From a virus, in the IMG/VR virus record IMGVR_UViG_3300011116_000381, positions 1-20,975 of that record: a stretch of 20,975 bases of DNA, one strand, 5' to 3'. Below the pieces are notes generated by a model, which worked only from the letters and a program-made list of their open reading frames with translations, ran no database searches and was not told where the DNA came from. Of the stretch, positions 20,768-20,975 are shown piece by piece (positions within the stretch are counted from its first letter, which is position 1; the number at the start of each line of letters is the position of its first letter). Made by a program: the position numbers and the translations under genes.

Positions 20768-20784
20768 CCCGTCTGCAAGACGGG
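20768..20784. repeat. Perfect hairpin CCCGTCT-GCA-AGACGGG
   Basis: Seven-base arms surround a three-base loop, and it ends three bases before the large imperfect palindrome. On the plus strand a T-rich stretch (GGCTTTTAG) starts a few bases later, giving a weak terminator reading. Confidence 0.5.
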
Positions 20785-20786
20785 CA

Positions 20787-20822
20787 GGCTTTTAGTATTT
20801 CGCGTACGCGATAATACAAGCC
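20787..20822. repeat. 36-nt imperfect palindrome centred on TCGCGTACGCGA
   Basis: Matching arms are nested: GGCTT/AAGCC outside, GTATT/AATAC in the middle, and the perfect 12-base palindrome TCGCGTACGCGA in the centre. The only interruptions are TTA on the left arm and one T on the right. The symmetry covers nearly the whole 36 bases, so it is more likely a protein-binding, origin or resolution site, or a cruciform, than chance. Confidence 0.6.
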
Positions 20823-20834
20823 ATCGGCAGACCC

Positions 20835-20854
20835 GAGCGAGCGAAGCGAGCGAG
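20835..20854. repeat. GAGC repeat forming a mirror repeat
   Basis: GAGCGAGCGAAGCGAGCGAG reads the same in both directions on one strand and consists of four-base GAGC units broken by one extra A. It is a purine-rich low-complexity element; no function is claimed. Confidence 0.5.
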
Positions 20855-20927
20855 GCGATTTTTGTTTGTGTTGGGCGAATAAGGGGCTGAGCGTGTGGGG
20901 TGACTATCTGCCCGCCTGTTGGCTGTT

Positions 20928-20957
20928 CGGGCTTCTGCGGGCTTCTGGTGGCTTCTG
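20928..20957. repeat. Three tandem 10-bp repeats at the window edge
   Basis: CGGGCTTCTG occurs twice in a row (20928-20937, 20938-20947), followed by a third copy, GTGGCTTCTG. A 10-bp period places each copy on the same face of the helix, as iterons or terminase-binding repeats often do. The array may continue beyond the edge, since CTGCGGGC closes the window. Confidence 0.5.
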
Positions 20958-20975
20958 GCGGGTATCCCTGCGGGC

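Larger units (their letters stand above)
20328..20975. other. Hairpin-rich non-coding region upstream of the terminase
   Basis: No gene is supported in these ~650 bases. The part nearest the terminase is of mixed composition, 20500-20660 is AT-rich, and 20680-20975 is visibly richer in G and C than the genes. At least ten inverted repeats occur: 20342-20364, 20383-20398, 20422-20441, 20527-20551, 20567-20580, 20620-20648, 20663-20677, 20690-20705, 20768-20784 and 20787-20822. A long-armed pair GCGAATG/CATTCGC lies at 20719-20752. The location suits a regulatory region, replication origin or packaging site at one end of the late operon, and it reaches the window edge. None of these roles can be decided from sequence alone. 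Confidence 0.6.

Noticed and set aside
20690-20850. Intrinsic terminators from the strong GC hairpins
   Set aside because: No stem is followed directly by a T-run on either strand. The nearest T-tracts are several bases away, so they are listed as repeats rather than terminators.
20789-20975. Two minus-strand frames open from the right edge (one stopping near 20792) as the end of an upstream gene
   Set aside because: Both are open at the same time in a GC-rich repeat region, run through the palindrome and iterons, and read as low-complexity Pro/Arg/Ser. A gene end cannot be excluded but is not supported.

Overview
The window looks like the structural (virion) half of a tailed-phage genome, probably a short-tailed (podovirus-like) phage, free or as a prophage or metagenomic contig. 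Every gene I can support lies on the minus strand, so transcription runs from right to left. The genes are very tightly packed: at least eight junctions are one-base stop/start overlaps (TAATG, TGATG or TAGTG) and one is a four-base TTGA overlap. Several small proteins, the large virion proteins and the portal resemble, from memory, families common in phages of Actinobacteria and of freshwater or marine bacteria, so an aquatic actinobacterial host is the best guess. That is inference; nothing in the window proves the host. No integrase, repressor, polymerase, lysis gene, tRNA or CRISPR array is visible.

Layout in transcription order: (1) 20328-20975 is a gene-poor, hairpin-rich stretch with a candidate promoter firing toward the terminase, operator-like ACCCGTT repeats, a 36-nt imperfect palindrome and, at the edge, 10-bp tandem repeats. 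(2) Packaging module: large terminase with an N-terminal helix-turn-helix segment resembling a small terminase (18456-20327), then portal (start corrected to 18448). (3) Two small unknown genes, then a 1937-residue protein, a 458-residue protein and a 737-residue Ala-rich/collagen-like protein. Together they look like internal or ejected virion proteins, and they sit unusually between portal and capsid genes. (4) Head: scaffold-like acidic protein (start corrected to 6529) and an N4-gp56-type major capsid protein with a likely beta-rich insertion. (5) A run of nine small genes (83, 104, 57, 61, 54, 21, 51, 92 and 177 codons), mostly strongly basic. They include a DUF6496-like protein and a 21-residue protein with CxxC and CxC. 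(6) Distal virion/receptor module: BppU-N-like beta-sandwich protein, collagen-like fibre, small beta protein, Gly-rich tip-like protein, and the start of a second fibre gene whose N-terminus is a paralogue of the Gly-rich protein and which runs off the left edge.

Inferred workings: terminase and portal package DNA into a scaffolded N4-gp56-type shell; the three large proteins would be packaged inside and leave with the DNA; the small basic proteins may bind nucleic acid or act in head maturation; and the left-hand genes would form fibres and tips that contact the host. No recognisable tail-tube, tape-measure or nozzle gene is present, so if the phage has them they lie outside the window.
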